64,000 nt of DNA from Tricholomella constricta (Eukaryota; Basidiomycota; Agaricomycetes; Agaricales; Lyophyllaceae), in assembly GCA_013368375.1 (NCBI GenBank), contig JAACJP010000052.1, positions 124,001 to 188,000 of the forward strand. Direction: 5' to 3'. A model generated the notes under the pieces. That model saw only the letters and a list, made by a program, of their open reading frames with translations, had not been told where the DNA came from and did not search any database. Both the position numbers and the translations under genes were made by a program. The stretch's first letter is position 1. Every line of letters starts with the position of its first letter. This document shows, piece by piece, positions 22,801 through 32,214 of the stretch.

Positions 22801-25800
22801 GACGCTTCGAGGTGAAAAGAATCAATAATGTGGCGTCATCCTGTATAGTTGAAGATACTCACTGGAACTTCATTGTGAAAATTCCCTCCGAATGTCTACG
22901 CAACCCAAAATTCAACCTGGTTGGGTGGTATAGACGTCGGGTTGACCAGGCCTTTCGACACCTCGAATGCGAGGCGTTTCGACGACCCGACTATGATGAG
23001 TACGACCCAGGCTGCCTTTACACCGGCCGCTGGGCAACGCCACAGGAGGAAGAGACCTACGCAATAAATCACCTCCGTCTGTTGGTGTCAGCATTACCCC
23101 GCTTGCGCCTGGCAGAGACTGGAAATCAGTTCACGGTACTTGAGCTGAATGGGCAGCAAGTGGAGGCGGGGACTTATCCGGCTATTCAGCGCAACAACGC
23201 GCGTCGCCGAGATCCCTCGCGTGCAGTGCCGAAGCCGCTGGTAGTGGTCACCAAGATTAACGGACACCCGGTGCGCGCTCTTATTGACTCCGGATCACTA
23301 GGAGACTTCATGTCCAGCGCGCTAGCGGAGCAATTGAAACTTAAGAAGACGGAGCTAGCCAGCCCAGTACCTGTACAACTGGCTGTCCAGGGTTCAAGGT
23401 CGCGCGTCAACTTTGGCGTCGTCGCGGATTTCGAATACCAACGGATCCGCGGACAGCGTTATTTCGACATCATGAATCTAAACGGATATGATTTAATCCT
23501 GGGGACGCCATGGATATTTCAGCACAGGGTTTCATTTGGGCTTAATCCAGCCCGAGTGGTGATAGGAAGCAACATACCTGAGCCAATGGAGGGTGTTGGG
23601 GTGTCGCGGCTCTCATCCCGTTCGATGGAGATGTACGAAGAAAACGTGGAGGGCATACGCCAGGAACTTCGCGAGTACGCCAAACCCCTCTGCAAAAGTG
23701 CGAGTGAGACCCCACTGCCCCCGTTGCGGGCCATTAATCATGAAATTCACCTTATTGATCCTGATAAGGTGTACCCGTGGCGGCCGTCGCGCTGTCCTGA
23801 GGCGTTGCGACCACTTTGGTCCGAGAAACGGGCTGACTATATGAAGACAGGCCGCTGGCAAGTCACAAGTAGTGGAAACACGGTTCCCATGTTGTTCCTC
23901 AGAAAACCAGGAAAACCAGGGGCGCCTCTCCGGCTACGAACTGTTGGAGACCTGCGGGAACGCAATAAAAACACGGTGAAGAAGAGTTCACCGCTGCCCG
24001 ACATCGATGGGATCATGCGGAGGGCCGCTGCAGCAAAGTATCGCTCGTTAATAGATGGTCAGGATGCCTATGAGCAGATACGAGTAATACCTGAACATGT
24101 GAACCGCACTACGATCACCACGCCTGATGGGAACATTGTCAGTAATGTTTTACAGATAGGCGATTGTAACGCGCCGGCCACGTACCAGGCGCTTATGAAC
24201 CATATCTTCTCCGCGTATATAGGTGTCTTCATGGACGTCTATCTGGACGATATTATAATCTACTCCAACACCCTGGAGGAACACATAAAACATGTCAAGA
24301 TCATCATAGATACACTGAGAGCGGAGAAGCTCTACCTAAGCGAGAAGAAGCTTCAGTTTTTATGCCGCGAACTTAAGGTCCTTGGCCGCGTAATAGATGA
24401 CGACGGCATACGGATGGACCCAGATAAGGTTGACGCCTTGATGAAGTGGAAGACTCCTATGAATCGGGACCTCCTTCGGGGATTCCTGGGGGCAGCTGGG
24501 TACTTGGCCGATGATATCGACCGGGTGCGGGTGCCCATGGGAATACTACACGGATTAACAGGTGATACGGTACCATTTCGGTGGGAGTTCACTCACCAGC
24601 GCGCCTTCGAGGACGTGAAGCACCTTGCGACCAAATTTCGCGATCACCACCGTCGCCCCTTGAAATATGGGCCGGAGGCAGACCCTGTGCACCTAGTGAC
24701 TGACGGTTGCGGCACAGGTATCGCGGGGGTCGTAAGTCAGGGACCGGACTGGAAGACGGCATGTGTGGCAGCGTTCTTCTCTGCGAAATTGAATCCGGCT
24801 CAGCAAAACTATCCTGTTCACGAGATCGAAATGCTGGCCGGGGTGGAGGCGATGCTTCGCCACCGGGACATACTGCAGGGTGTAAAATTTAAATGGTACA
24901 CGGACCATAAGGGACTAGTGCACTTACTTCAGCAGAGAAACCTGTCGGGGCGCCAAGCGCGCTGGCTCGAGAAGATTTCCGAGTTCGATTACGAGGTCGA
25001 GTATGTGCCAGGGACCGAGAACATCCTGTCAGATGCGCTGTCGCGCATGTACTCTAATGAGGCGCCAGGCACTGTGCGATCAAGAAGTGAATACACTTAC
25101 CACGATGTGATCGACAATGACGACCTTGGGGAGCACCTAGTCACGATGCCTGTCTTAGTGGGAGCGGAGGGCGCGAATGCCGTGGAAGAGATCGCCACTG
25201 TAGTGGAGGGCGCGTCATCGCCGGCGATGCTGAAACCTGCGAGGCGCCGGCGCCGCGAGGAAGCGCCACCTGCTGAAACCGGCCGACCAGAGACTGCCGC
25301 GGAGTTTGCAGCTCGGGTTTCGCGGAGTTTCGTTCTTCGAGGGCCTCGAGAACGAAAGGAGGGCGAGAGGCCAGAGCAAACGCAAAAACTCACAATAAAG
25401 ATACCTGCAAGAAAGCAGAGAAGTGCGAATGACAGCGGGGCACCCACAGAGGCAAACAAACACAATGATGGTCCTACACTTGAGCGACTTCGAGACGAAA
25501 ACTTGGTGCACACGGCACAGAACCTCCAAGATATCGTAGAGAAAGCCAACCCAATCACTATTGAGGAACTACTGGCAGGAGGACGCGAACCGATCGATCT
25601 TCTAGCCAGCATCCGTGGACGATACAACGAAGACCAACTCTTCAAGAAAATCCTGGAGAATCCGAAAGACTACAAGAATTTTGAGGTTACGACGGATGGG
25701 CTGCTGTACCTCAAGACCGCAGATGCGAAACTCTTGTGCATTCCCGCTGTAATTATCAATGGACGCAATATAAGGGAAGTTGTAATTTCGGAAGCTCATT

Positions 25801-27989
25801 CCTTGCTGGCGCATCTAGGTGCCAGGAAAACGCTCACTTACCTCCGAAACCTAGTATGGTGGAAGACAATCGCCCACGACGTTCGAGAATTCTGTGATAC
25901 ATGTGCCATATGTAAGCGCAGTAAACCCTCTAACCAGCGACCTTACGGGCTACTGAACCCATTGCCGGTTCCAACGCAGCCTTGGGAGGTGATTGGAATC
26001 GATTTTGTGGGACCATTGCCTGAGTCCAAAGATCGAGACACCACGTACGATTCTATCACGGTGATTATTGACCTGCTGACTGGCATGGTACATATTGTAC
26101 CAAGCCGGACTAGCTACACAGCTCGACAAGTTGCTGAACTTGTGTTCGCAGAGGTGTATAAGCACCACGGACTTCCGCGCGCCATAGTGAGCGACAGAGA
26201 CTCGCTATTCACAAGTATATTCTGGGCTCACTTGCACGGGCTGATTGGAACACAACTACGCATGTCTTCCGCTTATCACCCCGAAACTGACGGATCTACT
26301 GAACGAGCCAACCGTACCATAACACAGATGATCCGGCAGTGCATTGGCCCCACCCAACGCGACTGGGTGTCAAAGATACCAGCCATCGAGTTCGCCATTA
26401 ACATAGCTCGCTCCGAGAGCACGGGGTACTCCCCGTTCTTCCTCAACACAGGACGAATTCCGAGGCCTCTGTCCTGGAACCCGGCCACCCCAGAGGAGTA
26501 TCCAGGGGTGCGCGTCTTCGCTCAGCGGCTTCGAATTGCCATCCTGGCAGCACACGACAGTATTCTGGCTGCACGGGTCAAACAGACTCGGAACGCTAAC
26601 CGTCGACGACAGCCAGCGCCCTTTGAGAAAGGAGACCTTGTGTACGTCTCCACACAAAATATGACCTTCCCAAGGGGCCTAGCCCGGAAACTGATCCCTA
26701 AGTTTGAGGGCCCCTATCAAATTACGGAGGACTTCGGGAATAACTCGTATCGATTACAGCTTCCGTCCTCCATGCGACAGCGAGGAATTCACGATGTATT
26801 TCACGCATCATTACTCAGAATACACAAGCCTAACGACGACCGCCTGTTCCCGGGTCGACTGGATGAACAGATCACAAATACCGAGAGTGATACGGGCGAG
26901 TGGGCTGCCGACAAGATTGTGGCGCACCACGGCACGAAATCAACTGCAATGTTCGAGGTGCTATGGAAAGCTGGCGACAAGACTTGGATGACTCGGGCGC
27001 AAGTAGAAGAACTCCATTTGCTAGCCCCTTACCTCGAGGCGCTAGGTATTTCCGAAGTATCCGAGCTTGGCGAGGGATCGGGGGAACCACCGCAAGACGA
27101 CCCCCAAATCTACCTCGGGAATTTGAAATGGGATGTTATTTATACCGGCCAGGACTCATCCTCGCCGGACACCCAACAAATCCCCCTCACCAACTCACTC
27201 ACTTCCCTCGCCCTCAACTCGACTCGCCTAACTTCCCCAACCCTACCAATGATGTCATTCAAACGCCACCATCATCGTCGCGAGAAAGCGCCACCACCGC
27301 ATCCCTTCCTCTCGCAGGATCCCCACTCCCAGATGGTCCGACTGCTAAACGACGACGCGGGCTTACAATTCGAAATCCATCCCCACCACGCCGCTCTCAT
27401 CCTCGCCTACGACCGTGCCGTGTGCAACGGCACGGCATCCTTCCTCAATGCACCCTTGGGGACAATCGCCTTCGCTCGAGCCTTCAACCGCACAGACTAC
27501 CGGTACAAGATGTGCGAATTCGACGAGACGACGCAGGAATGGACCGTCCCTCGACCGGAGATTCAGGTCCCAGACGGCGTCATCCCAGTCTCCTACAAGG
27601 ACCCTCGTTACGCCAAACTCTACGCCCTCGAGATCTTGTTCGAGAACGGAGACTTCAACGATCGAGTCTTCCAGAACACCCTCCACGCCGTCTACGCTCC
27701 CCACAGCGACCGTGCTCGCAACCAGAATCAATACTACCGCCGGAGGCACGGCGGCCCGCGCCGCCAAGGACGATACGAATATTATGACTCAGACGAGGAC
27801 GCGACTAGTAGTGGACGGTCTCGACGGGATCGGTCGCCGCCTCGCCTCAGCCAAAGCAACTCGGGCCCCATCGCAGGACCATCCACGCCACTCCCGGCCA
27901 CCACCCCCTCGCAGTCCTCCACCGCAGGGGAGAAGCCCGACGATGTTCAAGACGAGCAGATGACGGTTTACACCGGCAACGAGGTCTAG
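19851..27989 (+). CDS. Ty3/gypsy (chromovirus) Gag-Pol polyprotein in one reading frame
   Basis: One uninterrupted frame of about 2,710 codons. An in-frame ATG exists at 19833; the one at 19851 (MSANQSKNRY) is the likelier start. Approximate residues: acidic/Ser-rich N-terminus 1-400; Gag core 415-600 (KYNGQADLQAFQKFM to AEYIEMAEAVDLE); zinc knuckle near 690 (CFLCKEPGHLARNC); protease near 1150 (ALIDSGSLGDF); reverse transcriptase 1270-1560 with YLDD near 1467; RNase H from 1620 (VTDGCGTG, YTDHKG); integrase zinc finger near 1990-2028 (HSLLAHLG, CDTCAICK) and DDE core near 2056, 2120 and 2147; chromodomain-like segment near 2356 (EWAADKIVAHHG). A further 330-residue tail of unknown role follows, rich in Arg and Ser at its end. 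No frameshift or stop separates Gag from Pol, unlike many elements. It looks coding-competent. Confidence 0.92.
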   Translation: MSANQSKNRYTLRTRPTAVRPARGTVTRFGEPTYREPRSASADVSDSEGEGVAPRRRQDPAAPIPASNEAEAPQLDARETARLDNDGGQQAMDQLSGALGSELTEESESESGPGLEDGIGDPIRRRAYAEEVPEIGEPVLTRDQESVVHEALLSMSMEQRKLVDARNQNLSKSQPELREAPALEDNGGPSRQKGKAVDPRNWGNADLSGDELDPEVQDQILQACQEERQEPRRSENGDSDEDTEEAPTRDELKERLRLKRKLELELRKVEKEIKRTTRKKHRNARAASEPLSQEMTEMIEKIAGRTKVGHKLTKGNVGPSLRPIMQVTKDSALGQAFQHLRKEDEDPSSSDGSSSESDNSGEDDESTDSSSSTSSDSSSSSQSSEVSRSRKSKARGHRRRRSRSGKRRKSKRSLIKPTPPEKYNGQADLQAFQKFMTHGTAYVKYGYVERKRQVLVLSEFLTGRAYTFYTREVSRSPEKWNLSTFFTALFNDSFPINYRNKQRRKLANFRQGKLPVRDYVAELNELFTIVGSTSKSERVVKLFNGFKASIRKALYRAKLNPETAKWNKVVTEAEYIEMAEAVDLEDEGLEDAHPRQPRDSRQERRRERPPNTRGPNRSTGQQARPRSPYGKQTNRTPGFSSIRGNNPAYKSSQVRNERNRNRRTDEGREDHLPKEEKEELAAAGKCFLCKEPGHLARNCPRGKTTKASQKGGPPGLSLHNVTLKETERLREASLGNTTQGLTVAAMAFFDATCALEEDTNPQRPSSETDTDSLPDLQSVSDSSEETDEEYEPENVWLDTSELGTGEDLDEQERSFREAVELGPPEVWRPGECYESEVRDVEDRVDRLWKTELARGPQERLGNALERKLAYLLERTQPFPGDPSNVLQFKGTRFVVDQISEEDLVVYDLVRNRDVVIPMNIVEHTDFAAGLWYARQCSQEAGVALTRKAWFGTTLYRDPWCWNAERVLLTGVPYRKEGRTENTLRRFEVKRINNVASSCIVEDTHWNFIVKIPSECLRNPKFNLVGWYRRRVDQAFRHLECEAFRRPDYDEYDPGCLYTGRWATPQEEETYAINHLRLLVSALPRLRLAETGNQFTVLELNGQQVEAGTYPAIQRNNARRRDPSRAVPKPLVVVTKINGHPVRALIDSGSLGDFMSSALAEQLKLKKTELASPVPVQLAVQGSRSRVNFGVVADFEYQRIRGQRYFDIMNLNGYDLILGTPWIFQHRVSFGLNPARVVIGSNIPEPMEGVGVSRLSSRSMEMYEENVEGIRQELREYAKPLCKSASETPLPPLRAINHEIHLIDPDKVYPWRPSRCPEALRPLWSEKRADYMKTGRWQVTSSGNTVPMLFLRKPGKPGAPLRLRTVGDLRERNKNTVKKSSPLPDIDGIMRRAAAAKYRSLIDGQDAYEQIRVIPEHVNRTTITTPDGNIVSNVLQIGDCNAPATYQALMNHIFSAYIGVFMDVYLDDIIIYSNTLEEHIKHVKIIIDTLRAEKLYLSEKKLQFLCRELKVLGRVIDDDGIRMDPDKVDALMKWKTPMNRDLLRGFLGAAGYLADDIDRVRVPMGILHGLTGDTVPFRWEFTHQRAFEDVKHLATKFRDHHRRPLKYGPEADPVHLVTDGCGTGIAGVVSQGPDWKTACVAAFFSAKLNPAQQNYPVHEIEMLAGVEAMLRHRDILQGVKFKWYTDHKGLVHLLQQRNLSGRQARWLEKISEFDYEVEYVPGTENILSDALSRMYSNEAPGTVRSRSEYTYHDVIDNDDLGEHLVTMPVLVGAEGANAVEEIATVVEGASSPAMLKPARRRRREEAPPAETGRPETAAEFAARVSRSFVLRGPRERKEGERPEQTQKLTIKIPARKQRSANDSGAPTEANKHNDGPTLERLRDENLVHTAQNLQDIVEKANPITIEELLAGGREPIDLLASIRGRYNEDQLFKKILENPKDYKNFEVTTDGLLYLKTADAKLLCIPAVIINGRNIREVVISEAHSLLAHLGARKTLTYLRNLVWWKTIAHDVREFCDTCAICKRSKPSNQRPYGLLNPLPVPTQPWEVIGIDFVGPLPESKDRDTTYDSITVIIDLLTGMVHIVPSRTSYTARQVAELVFAEVYKHHGLPRAIVSDRDSLFTSIFWAHLHGLIGTQLRMSSAYHPETDGSTERANRTITQMIRQCIGPTQRDWVSKIPAIEFAINIARSESTGYSPFFLNTGRIPRPLSWNPATPEEYPGVRVFAQRLRIAILAAHDSILAARVKQTRNANRRRQPAPFEKGDLVYVSTQNMTFPRGLARKLIPKFEGPYQITEDFGNNSYRLQLPSSMRQRGIHDVFHASLLRIHKPNDDRLFPGRLDEQITNTESDTGEWAADKIVAHHGTKSTAMFEVLWKAGDKTWMTRAQVEELHLLAPYLEALGISEVSELGEGSGEPPQDDPQIYLGNLKWDVIYTGQDSSSPDTQQIPLTNSLTSLALNSTRLTSPTLPMMSFKRHHHRREKAPPPHPFLSQDPHSQMVRLLNDDAGLQFEIHPHHAALILAYDRAVCNGTASFLNAPLGTIAFARAFNRTDYRYKMCEFDETTQEWTVPRPEIQVPDGVIPVSYKDPRYAKLYALEILFENGDFNDRVFQNTLHAVYAPHSDRARNQNQYYRRRHGGPRRQGRYEYYDSDEDATSSGRSRRDRSPPRLSQSNSGPIAGPSTPLPATTPSQSSTAGEKPDDVQDEQMTVYTGNEV

Positions 27990-28164
27990 GTATTACCTGG
28001 TCTCCGAACCGAAGACTACTCCAATATGGACTTTCCAACAAATCCAACTCGCTCGGTGACAGGTGCCCGGAACGATACACGATCCTTTAGCTTTATCTCG
28101 TTTGTCTACCTTATTCTTTTACTTACAAGTCATCGCTCACCATTCACGATGCCTGGAGGGCGTA

Positions 28165-28392
28165 TGTAGCGATCCGTGACCGGCTATCCGGTAGACGGAC
28201 TTACTACCAAGACTTCCCCTTTCTCGACACTCCTTAACTTACAAATATATACCAACACTCCTTTCATATATAAAGGCTACAGTACCGTAAAGTAGTCAGT
28301 TTTGCGAATACAGGACTTAACCCAGTTCTATTGCGAGACTACCCAATCCCTTGTGCCGTGACGGTTACCATATCTGGTACCCTCCCGTCACA
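28165..28392 (+). mobile_element. 3' LTR (228 bp)
   Basis: Begins TGTAGCGATC and ends CCCGTCACA, with TG...CA ends. A G-rich GGAGGG lies just upstream as possible polypurine tract. It contains TATATAAAGG about 95-100 bp in, a plausible promoter. The copies at 10531 (first 210 bp) and 10744-10971 (inverted) appear identical by eye. CCTTT follows directly. Confidence 0.88.
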
Positions 28393-28397
28393 CCTTT

Positions 28398-30127
28398 GCC
28401 TTGCTTGCTTTGCGAATCATTCTCGACCCCAGCTGCATCAACCAGCGGTCACTGTGAATTCTTCGATCTTTAAGTTGTTTTCCAATCTGACGCCTTAACT
28501 GACCACTACGTTCAGGACCTTCCGATCGCCACATTAGGGTCTGAACTATCTTTGAAGCTGGAGGCTTCCCTCAGTGTCGACTCTGATGATCTCCAGGCGT
28601 GTGTCACCTCCGGCAGGCTTTGGGAAGATCTCCTTGAGGGCTATCGCATTCCCTATCTCTTGTTGAGGGTCGCAGATATGCGCAGGGCTCTCGGAAGCAC
28701 GGCGACTTCTATGGAACTATATGAAGAGGTGAACTCCCTCATCTAGCTTAGGCACCACGATTCTCTAATTTCAAGGCAGTTACAGATAATTCTAAATGAC
28801 TCTCGACTCGCCAATTGGGTAACAGAAACTCGGTCTGTTGATATGGAGAACGCAAACAAGCAATGTAAGCCCTGTACGGATTCCAGCAGCTCGCAGCACT
28901 GATTTTTTTTCTCAAGTGTACGAATTCAACAACAACATACAGTTTACTCCGAGCCAGCGGTGGAGGCCCACTTCAAAGCTGGATGGTTCCTTTCCCAATT
29001 GCGAAATTCCACGCGACAAGCTTGATAGAATTCACAAACAGTGGAGAAGTAAGGAGATGCTGACTGGTTACCTAAATCTACACTGTCTTGAAACGAATCG
29101 ACTCGAGGGGACAGTTATATTAACGTCATCAGTCAGAGTGCCTCTTGCCGTTTCACATTTGGGAACTCATGAATTCGTACAGGCTACCTCAAGGCTCGTT
29201 CAAATCGGCTTTTATACGCAGGCAGAGCCGTACGAGATTGAAGACCAGAAGAATTTGTTGGGAGCAGTGCGCAATCACGCCGACGCAATGATGATCCTCC
29301 GAGATACCCATAAGGTGACCGCCCATACTTTTCTTGACACAACTAGCATGCATTCTTACAGTTCGTATATTTTCACAGGCCCTGGATGAAATGCTTCAAC
29401 TTCACGAAGCAGGTCCACCCGTTCTCACCGTCGAGATTATATGCCAGCTTCACAGGGTCCTCATGCAAACCAGTCGCATTCTACTAACTGAGACTCCCCA
29501 TGGATCTGTTTTAAGCCATCTTAACATAGGGATGACTCGTTCTGCCTCCCGCACAAATGTCATGGCGACCTCTCAGGCGCGATTTGGCGACAATTCTCAA
29601 GTCGTCAAAGTCCAGTTTTGTCCTTACGATCAGGTCGATATTGAACTGAGAATATTCTGCGAACGTTTTAATGTACACACAGATACGAGGCCTTATCTCA
29701 TTTGATGACCGTACTGACAAGCTTTCAGGAACTCATTCGGCAGCGATCCATTTGCCGCAGCAGCATGGATAAGCCATGTCTTCCTGACCATTCACCCGTT
29801 CGAGGCAAGCCTATCGACTCTCTGTGCTTTCATTTGAAATCTCATCAGCCACATAGGACGGGAATGGCAGGCTATCCAGGATATTAGCTTCGTTTCCCCT
29901 GTTGAAATCGGGACTCCCACCGCTATGTGTTGCGTCAATGTTCAAAGTGGGTTACATCGGACAGCTGAACCGTGTATGTTCAATATTTCCGATCTTCCTT
30001 GCACACTGAAATAATAGTGGCCCAGGTAAGAGCCAAGAGAGACGGAGACTATCAGAAACTGATGCAAGAATTATACGATGGAATGGAAGCTTCGCTGGAA
30101 TTTCTGCAAATGCTCATCCGAATCTAG
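28398..30127 (+). pseudogene. Fic-domain protein gene, exon 1 split by the retroelement insertion
   Basis: Fic domains usually transfer AMP (or another phosphate-containing moiety) to target proteins. The gene starts at 10518 and continues here; the 17.9-kb insert separates codon 5 from the rest. Exons traced: end of exon 1 to 28453, 28516-28728, 28786-28864, then from about 28919. HCLETNRLEGTV contains TNRLEG, fitting the Fic autoinhibitory motif [S/T]xxxE[G/N] placed before the core. The active-site loop reads HPFE plus DGNGRLSR across an intron whose donor is GC (GAG|GCAAGC, about 29804-29850). The last exon ends at 30127 (RAKRDGDYQKLMQELYDG). All parts after exon 1 appear intact, so inactivation rests on the insertion alone and is probably recent. 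The intact paralog is convergent, starting at 32214. Confidence 0.78.
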
Positions 30128-30462
30128 AGGCATGGGCGAGCTGTACATGTTAATCAGCTACCACATGATGTAGCACGCATGCTTGCGAATTGGGAACATG
30201 TATGTAACCGTACGTAAACCTAGCGCCACTAAGAGGTCATGATTACAGAGGATCTGAATTTGACATGATCTGTGCTTCGCTGCAGAGATGGTTGAGGTGG
30301 GCTGGCGGGGGTCGGTACCGGGGTAGTAGTAGAGATCGCCAAGAATTGTGTTAGCGCCAAACAATTGAACAATCTTGGGTCATGGTTTGTTATCGCAACG
30401 ATGTACTCGTGGACATAGTAGCAAAAAGAGCATTTTTGAGATCTCAACCACTAATTACTTCA

Positions 30463-32214
30463 CTAGGACTCGGACTCGATGATCGTTTTCAGAGCACGCA
30501 CGGAGGCTTTCGTTCCCTCGTAAAGGCCAGCCATCAAGCCCGAATAATCTCCATCTCTGTTTGCCCTTACCTACTGCTGTTAGCTCTGAGGATAGGGCGC
30601 CAATGAATTTGACTTACAGAATTGAGGTGATTTATATATGCCTGTTTGTACAACGACAGGATACAAAGCGGCGGAAATCTTGCCTTCAGCAAGGGAATGG
30701 ATGATATAATTCTGGACAGCCGGCCATTTCCATCCTACGAATTGCAAAAGCACAATTAGTCTTTGTCGGAACATATCACAGAAAGAAAACTCACCTCGAA
30801 TGGATGGATGGTCAGAAAAACGTGGCTGCTCCACGCTGCAGCAGCAAATGGATCATATGCATCGGGATTCTGGAGCAGCTCCTGAGTGCTCGTCAGTAAT
30901 GTGGCACAGTAACATAATTGTATCTTATTTCGCTCACATTGAAACGCTTACAGAACATTTCGAGTTCTTGATCGACTTCGTCATAGGGACAGAATTGGAC
31001 CTTCAGATTCTGAGCATGTTGCGTAACAGTTACGTTCACGCTTGAGGCTTGTCGAGTCATTCCTATGTTGAGGTAGGTCAGCTTATTTCTGCCATGAGAC
31101 GCCTTGGTATATGAGATGCGGCTGTTGCGCATGAGTATCTTGTGCAACCTGCAAAGTACAGCCGGTGTGAGCACCACGGGCTCTGACTGGGCAAGCTGGA
31201 ATATATCATCAAGGGCCTGTAATAAGAAGCACATTGGTCATTGATTTGACGAGAATTAGGTTGGAGCGGCAAACACCTGATGGGTATCCTGAAGGATCAT
31301 GATCGCATCTGCTCGGTCACGCACGGCCCCGACAAGTTGCCTCTCGTCTACTATCGCCTCTGCTTGGTTGTAGAATCCAACCTGTACAAGCTTTGAGATA
31401 GCCTGCTTTAAAGTCAGCATGTGATTTCGGGGGTGTATAAATTGTACTCACCGACGCCTCGGAGAATGACACTGTTCCCTCAAGGCTATTTGTCTCGAGG
31501 CAATGTAGGTTCTGATACTTGTCCATAATATCCGAGTCTCCTGCAGGACTTATGCTGATCCACATCTCGCGAAGCTCGGTAACTTGTGCTGCGGTAAGTC
31601 GGCAGTACGGGAACGAGTCCACCCCCGCAGTGGGCCTCCATCGTTGACTGGGAGTAAACATCACGGTGTACTTGAAAGCAGCCACTAGAATGGTGGATAC
31701 GTAGTCGGCAATGGTATGCGTTGATCAGGACATACATTCTTTCTGCTGTTGCTCCAGTAAACCGGACGATGTTTCCTCAATCCACTTGTCGAGGCCTGGG
31801 TCATTGATCATTGATCCCAGCTATCAGTAGAAGCGTAAGCCTCATGCAAATCAACGTCCGAATTTCGAGTAAATTTACCTCACGATATAGCTTCATCGAA
31901 GAAGCCTTGCTATTCAGAGTGTAGCGCATGTCCGCCACCCTCAGCAAGAGATAGGGAATTCGATGTTGCTCGAGCAACGTTTCCCAAAACGCACCAGATA
32001 CTCCACAGGCATGGAGGTTGTCGCTGTTGACGCGCAGCGACCTTTGAAGCTTCGAAGACAGATCAAGACCCAATGTGGCCACTGGGATCTCCTGTAAGCA
32101 GGTGATCAGTGGTAGCGCCACACTAAGTATGGTGGGAGTCATTACAGTCAATGCTGGGTGCTCCAGCTGCGGCCGAGAATCGTTTTGGAAATGGGCAATA
32201 TGAGGGTCGGGCAT
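30463..32214 (-). CDS. Fic-domain protein (predicted AMP-transferase), intact paralog
   Basis: Starts at 32214 (MPDPHIAHFQ), ends at 30463; about nine exons with canonical GT-AG introns. Recognisable in order: exon 1 ending PALT; EIPVATLGLDL to MKLYRE; SMINDPGLDKWIEETSS; FKYTVMFTPSQRWRPT to LHCLETNSLEGTVSF, where TNSLEG fits the inhibitory motif [S/T]xxxE[G/N]; ADAIMILQDTHQ; ALDDIFQLAQSEP to NIGMTRQASSVNV and VQFCPYDEVDQEL; PFAAAAWSSHVFLTIHPFE, then DGNGRLSRIISS in the next exon, completing HPFxDGNGRxxR; PLLKARFPPLCIL; and a C-terminal helix region ending KTIIESES. The complete catalytic loop and inhibitory motif suggest a regulated, active enzyme. No targeting signal is seen. Targets are unknown. 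Confidence 0.85.

Larger units (their letters stand above)
10531..28392 (+). mobile_element. 17.9-kb mosaic Ty3/gypsy insertion flanked by target duplication CCTTT
   Basis: The block starts with a truncated LTR (10531-10740) and ends with a full LTR (28165-28392). Identical 5-bp CCTTT copies stand outside (10526-10530 and 28393-28397), and the host exon is continuous across it. Inside, blocks derived from one element are joined in this order: LTR forward; 10744-11563 inverted 3' end; DNA transposon 11564-14593; 14594-15115 inverted (continues the former); 15116-17477 forward pol; 17478-17718 inverted; 17718-18910 forward; 18911-19739 forward; 19740-28392 main body. Junctions fall in a few shared bases. 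The blocks differ from the main body by only a handful of substitutions. Misassembly of nested copies is the main alternative. Confidence 0.75.

Noticed and set aside
25097..25645. 182-codon minus-strand Ser/Arg-rich frame
   Set aside because: Antisense of the pol linker; appears again at 15674-16222 only because the block is duplicated.
26900..27787. 295-codon plus-strand frame overlapping the end of the Gag-Pol frame
   Set aside because: Low-complexity Pro/Ser/Arg translation of the +1 frame; the polyprotein frame explains the sequence, and the inverted copy at 14594-15115 carries the same shadow.
29800..29850. Apparent loss of the GNGR part of the Fic motif in the plus-strand Fic gene
   Set aside because: Reading straight through gives HPFEASLSTL, but a GC-AG intron at this position restores DGNGRLSR, at the same place as the intron in the paralog.
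30660..30760. Suspected frameshift after DGNGR in the minus-strand Fic gene
   Set aside because: Re-reading the bases gave RIISSIPLLKARFPPL in frame.
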